Source: Afipia sp049747295 (GTDB lineage Bacteria; Pseudomonadota; Alphaproteobacteria; Rhizobiales; Xanthobacteraceae). From it: a stretch of 64,000 nt of DNA. A program made the position numbers and the translations under genes. The DNA lies in contig NZ_JBMHJM010000001.1 of NCBI RefSeq assembly GCF_049747295.1, positions 2,294,001 through 2,358,000 of the forward strand, in the 5' to 3' direction. A model generated the notes under the pieces. It had not been told where the DNA came from and did not search any database. It was given only the letters and a program-made list of their open reading frames with translations. Positions 62,748 to 64,000 of this stretch are shown here, piece by piece (the stretch's first letter is position 1; each line of letters starts with the position of its first letter).

Positions 62748-63086
62748 TCAGAGGGCCGCGTCGTCAGCTTCGCCGGTGCGGATACGGACCGCGTGGTCGA
62801 GAGCCATGACAAAGATCTTGCCGTCGCCGATCTGGCCGGTCTTCGCAGCGGCGGTGATGGCGTCGATGGTCTTGTCGACCTGTGCCGAGGCAACAGCGAC
62901 CTCGATTTTGATCTTGGGCAGGAAGCTCACCGCGTACTCAGCGCCACGGTAGATTTCCGTGTGGCCTTTCTGGCGGCCGTATCCCTTGACTTCCGTCACC
63001 GTGAGCCCGTGGACGCCGATGGCGGTCAGAGCGTCGCGGACCTCTTCCAGCTTGAATGGCTTGATGATCGCCATAACAATTTTCAT
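62748..63086 (-). CDS. glnK: PII signal protein GlnK
   Basis: Nitrogen regulatory PII protein, 112 residues. T-loop KGYGRQKGHTEIYRGAEY with the uridylylation Tyr51; ATP-binding B-loop AAKTGQIGDGKIFV; C-loop RIRTGE. Location just before amtB identifies it as the GlnK type that gates the channel. Expected to be NtrC/sigma-54 controlled; a candidate -24/-12 element is upstream. Confidence 0.97.
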   Translation of the reverse strand: MKIVMAIIKPFKLEEVRDALTAIGVHGLTVTEVKGYGRQKGHTEIYRGAEYAVSFLPKIKIEVAVASAQVDKTIDAITAAAKTGQIGDGKIFVMALDHAVRIRTGEADDAAL

Positions 63087-63189
63087 AGGTTATTCCCCGC
63101 TTGGGCCCGATCGGGAGACCGGGCGATCTCGACTGAGGGTCACCACGCGAAGAAAAAGCCCCTCCACGGGCACAGCCTGCACCCGTAGA

Positions 63190-63205
63190 ATCAAATGCCG
63201 TGCCA
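63190..63205 (-). promoter_or_regulatory. Candidate sigma-54 promoter of glnK-amtB
   Basis: On the minus strand TGGCACGGCATTTGAT fits the RpoN consensus TGGCAC-N5-TTGCW except that the -12 GC is GA. It lies about 104 bases before the glnK start in the 342-base gap 63087-63428. No clear paired NtrC site was found in the rest of the gap, which holds no gene. Confidence 0.5.
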
Positions 63206-63428
63206 GACCGGCGGAATTCTATAACCTGTTATGATTCTTAAGTTTTTTGCCTTGGGCCGAAGGCGCGCGAGATCGGGCTATTGCGTCGCGCCTAAAAGAT
63301 CGACAGGCGTGCCGAAAACATGGGCACATCAGCGTGTCGACATAATCCTGCCTACGGACGAGGCAGCAGCGGTTTTACATGGGACCGGGCCGCAAATCGG
63401 AACGGAGCTTTCGGCGCGGGACGGAAGC

Positions 63429-64000
63429 TTATTGAAGGGCTTCGCCATGCTGGGTGATGTCGAGGCCTTCGACTTCATGCTCGTGGGAGACCCGCAGGCC
63501 TGACATGATATCGATGGCTTTCAACAGCACGAAAGTTGCCGCTCCCGTCCAGACGAACACCACGGCGGCACCGTAGAGCTGGATCAGAAGCAACTTTGGA
63601 TTGCCCTCGAGCAATCCGGACACGCCGCCGACCGCCGCGGTTCCGAAAATACCAATGAGCAGCGTCCCAAGCAGGCCCCCGATTCCGTGGATGCCAAAGA
63701 CGTCGAGGCTGTCATCGTATTTGAAGCGGTGCTTGAGCCATGTGCAGGCCCAGTAACACACCAGTCCGGCTGCGATGCCGATTACGATGCCATGCCATGG
63801 TTCGACAAAGCCGGAAGCCGGCGTGATGGTGCCAAGACCGGCGACAGCACCCGAAATCATCCCCAGCACGGAGGGCTTCCGTCGTGTGATCCACTCGATC
63901 GCGATCCACGTCAGGGCGCCAGCGCAGGCCGCGAGGTGCGTCGCGAGAATCGCCATCACCGCACGCGAATTGGCCTGCAGCGCCGATCCGCCGTTGAAGC
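63429..64000 (-). CDS. ammonium transporter AmtB, second copy (partial)
   Basis: The 3' part of a second Amt family gene; the open frame runs through the window edge, so the start lies beyond 64000. The visible 190 residues cover the C-terminal helices: NGGSALQANS at the edge, PSVLGMISGAVAGLGTITPASGFVEP, YDDSLDVFGIHGIGGLLGTLLIGIFG with the second pore His, and a C-terminal tail ending GLDITQHGEALQ. It is distinct from the first amtB and precedes glnK on the same strand, giving the order amtB-glnK-amtB. Confidence 0.94.
   Translation of the reverse strand, partial: FNGGSALQANSRAVMAILATHLAACAGALTWIAIEWITRRKPSVLGMISGAVAGLGTITPASGFVEPWHGIVIGIAAGLVCYWACTWLKHRFKYDDSLDVFGIHGIGGLLGTLLIGIFGTAAVGGVSGLLEGNPKLLLIQLYGAAVVFVWTGAATFVLLKAIDIMSGLRVSHEHEVEGLDITQHGEALQ

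Overview
The window is chromosomal core DNA of an alphaproteobacterium in the Bradyrhizobiaceae/Nitrobacteraceae group (Bradyrhizobium, Rhodopseudomonas, Afipia, Nitrobacter). The placement rests on protein content, gene order, high GC, frequent GTG/TTG starts and alphaproteobacterial promoter types; I could not run a database search. About 58 protein genes are packed on both strands. I see no tRNA, rRNA, CRISPR, prophage or intact insertion sequence.

Layout. 1-4.1 kb: gpmA, dapB, a DUF1330 protein, pyrF, an FMN reductase and a PmtA-like methyltransferase. 4.1-10.4 kb: heat-shock block dnaJ, dnaK, grpE, hrcA with a convincing RpoH (sigma-32) promoter before dnaK. 10.5-16.1 kb: rph, rdgB, hemW, then an LpoA-like lipoprotein divergent from rsmI-yraN. 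16.3-24.1 kb: gshB, a PAS-like protein, comM, a small secreted protein, a hybrid histidine kinase and an OlsB-like acyltransferase. 24.1-28.9 kb: his cluster (hisB, DUF2628, hisH, hisA, hisF, hisE) plus coaA. 29.0-31.4 kb: hslV, a GNAT gene and hslU, overlapping head to tail. 31.4-37.8 kb: smr, mltA, a Tim44-like gene, secB, dnaQ, coaE, maf and the PPDK regulatory protein. 38.3-46.4 kb: hemJ, rho, mnmE, mnmG, rsmG, parA, parB. 46.4-50.7 kb: holA, lptE, leuS. 50.9-60.9 kb: a GGDEF protein, a YggS-like PLP protein, an L,D-transpeptidase, a CenR/OtpR-like response regulator with a cyclic-nucleotide-binding partner, xth, lolA, ftsK and an aminotransferase. 61.2-64.0 kb: amtB, glnK and the 3' part of a second amtB.

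Two features stand out. First, the 522-bp gap at 37802-38323 has the gene neighbourhood of alphaproteobacterial replication origins (PPDK regulator/maf/coaE/dnaQ on one side, heme gene/rho/mnmE/mnmG/rsmG/parAB on the other). Genes point away from it on both sides. It holds clustered DnaA-like boxes, many GANTC sites and an AT-rich inverted repeat, and four parS sites lie 3.5-6 kb to its right. I propose it is the chromosomal oriC. Second, the window carries five copies plus remnants of an about 165-bp two-hairpin element: two CTAG-bounded inverted repeats of about 76 bp joined by a 12-13 nt AT-rich spacer. Both hairpins keep pairing while their sequences differ. Copies sit directly against rdgB and inside the end of yraN, and a remnant supplies the stop codon of xth. 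They look like non-autonomous mobile or REP/BIME-type elements.
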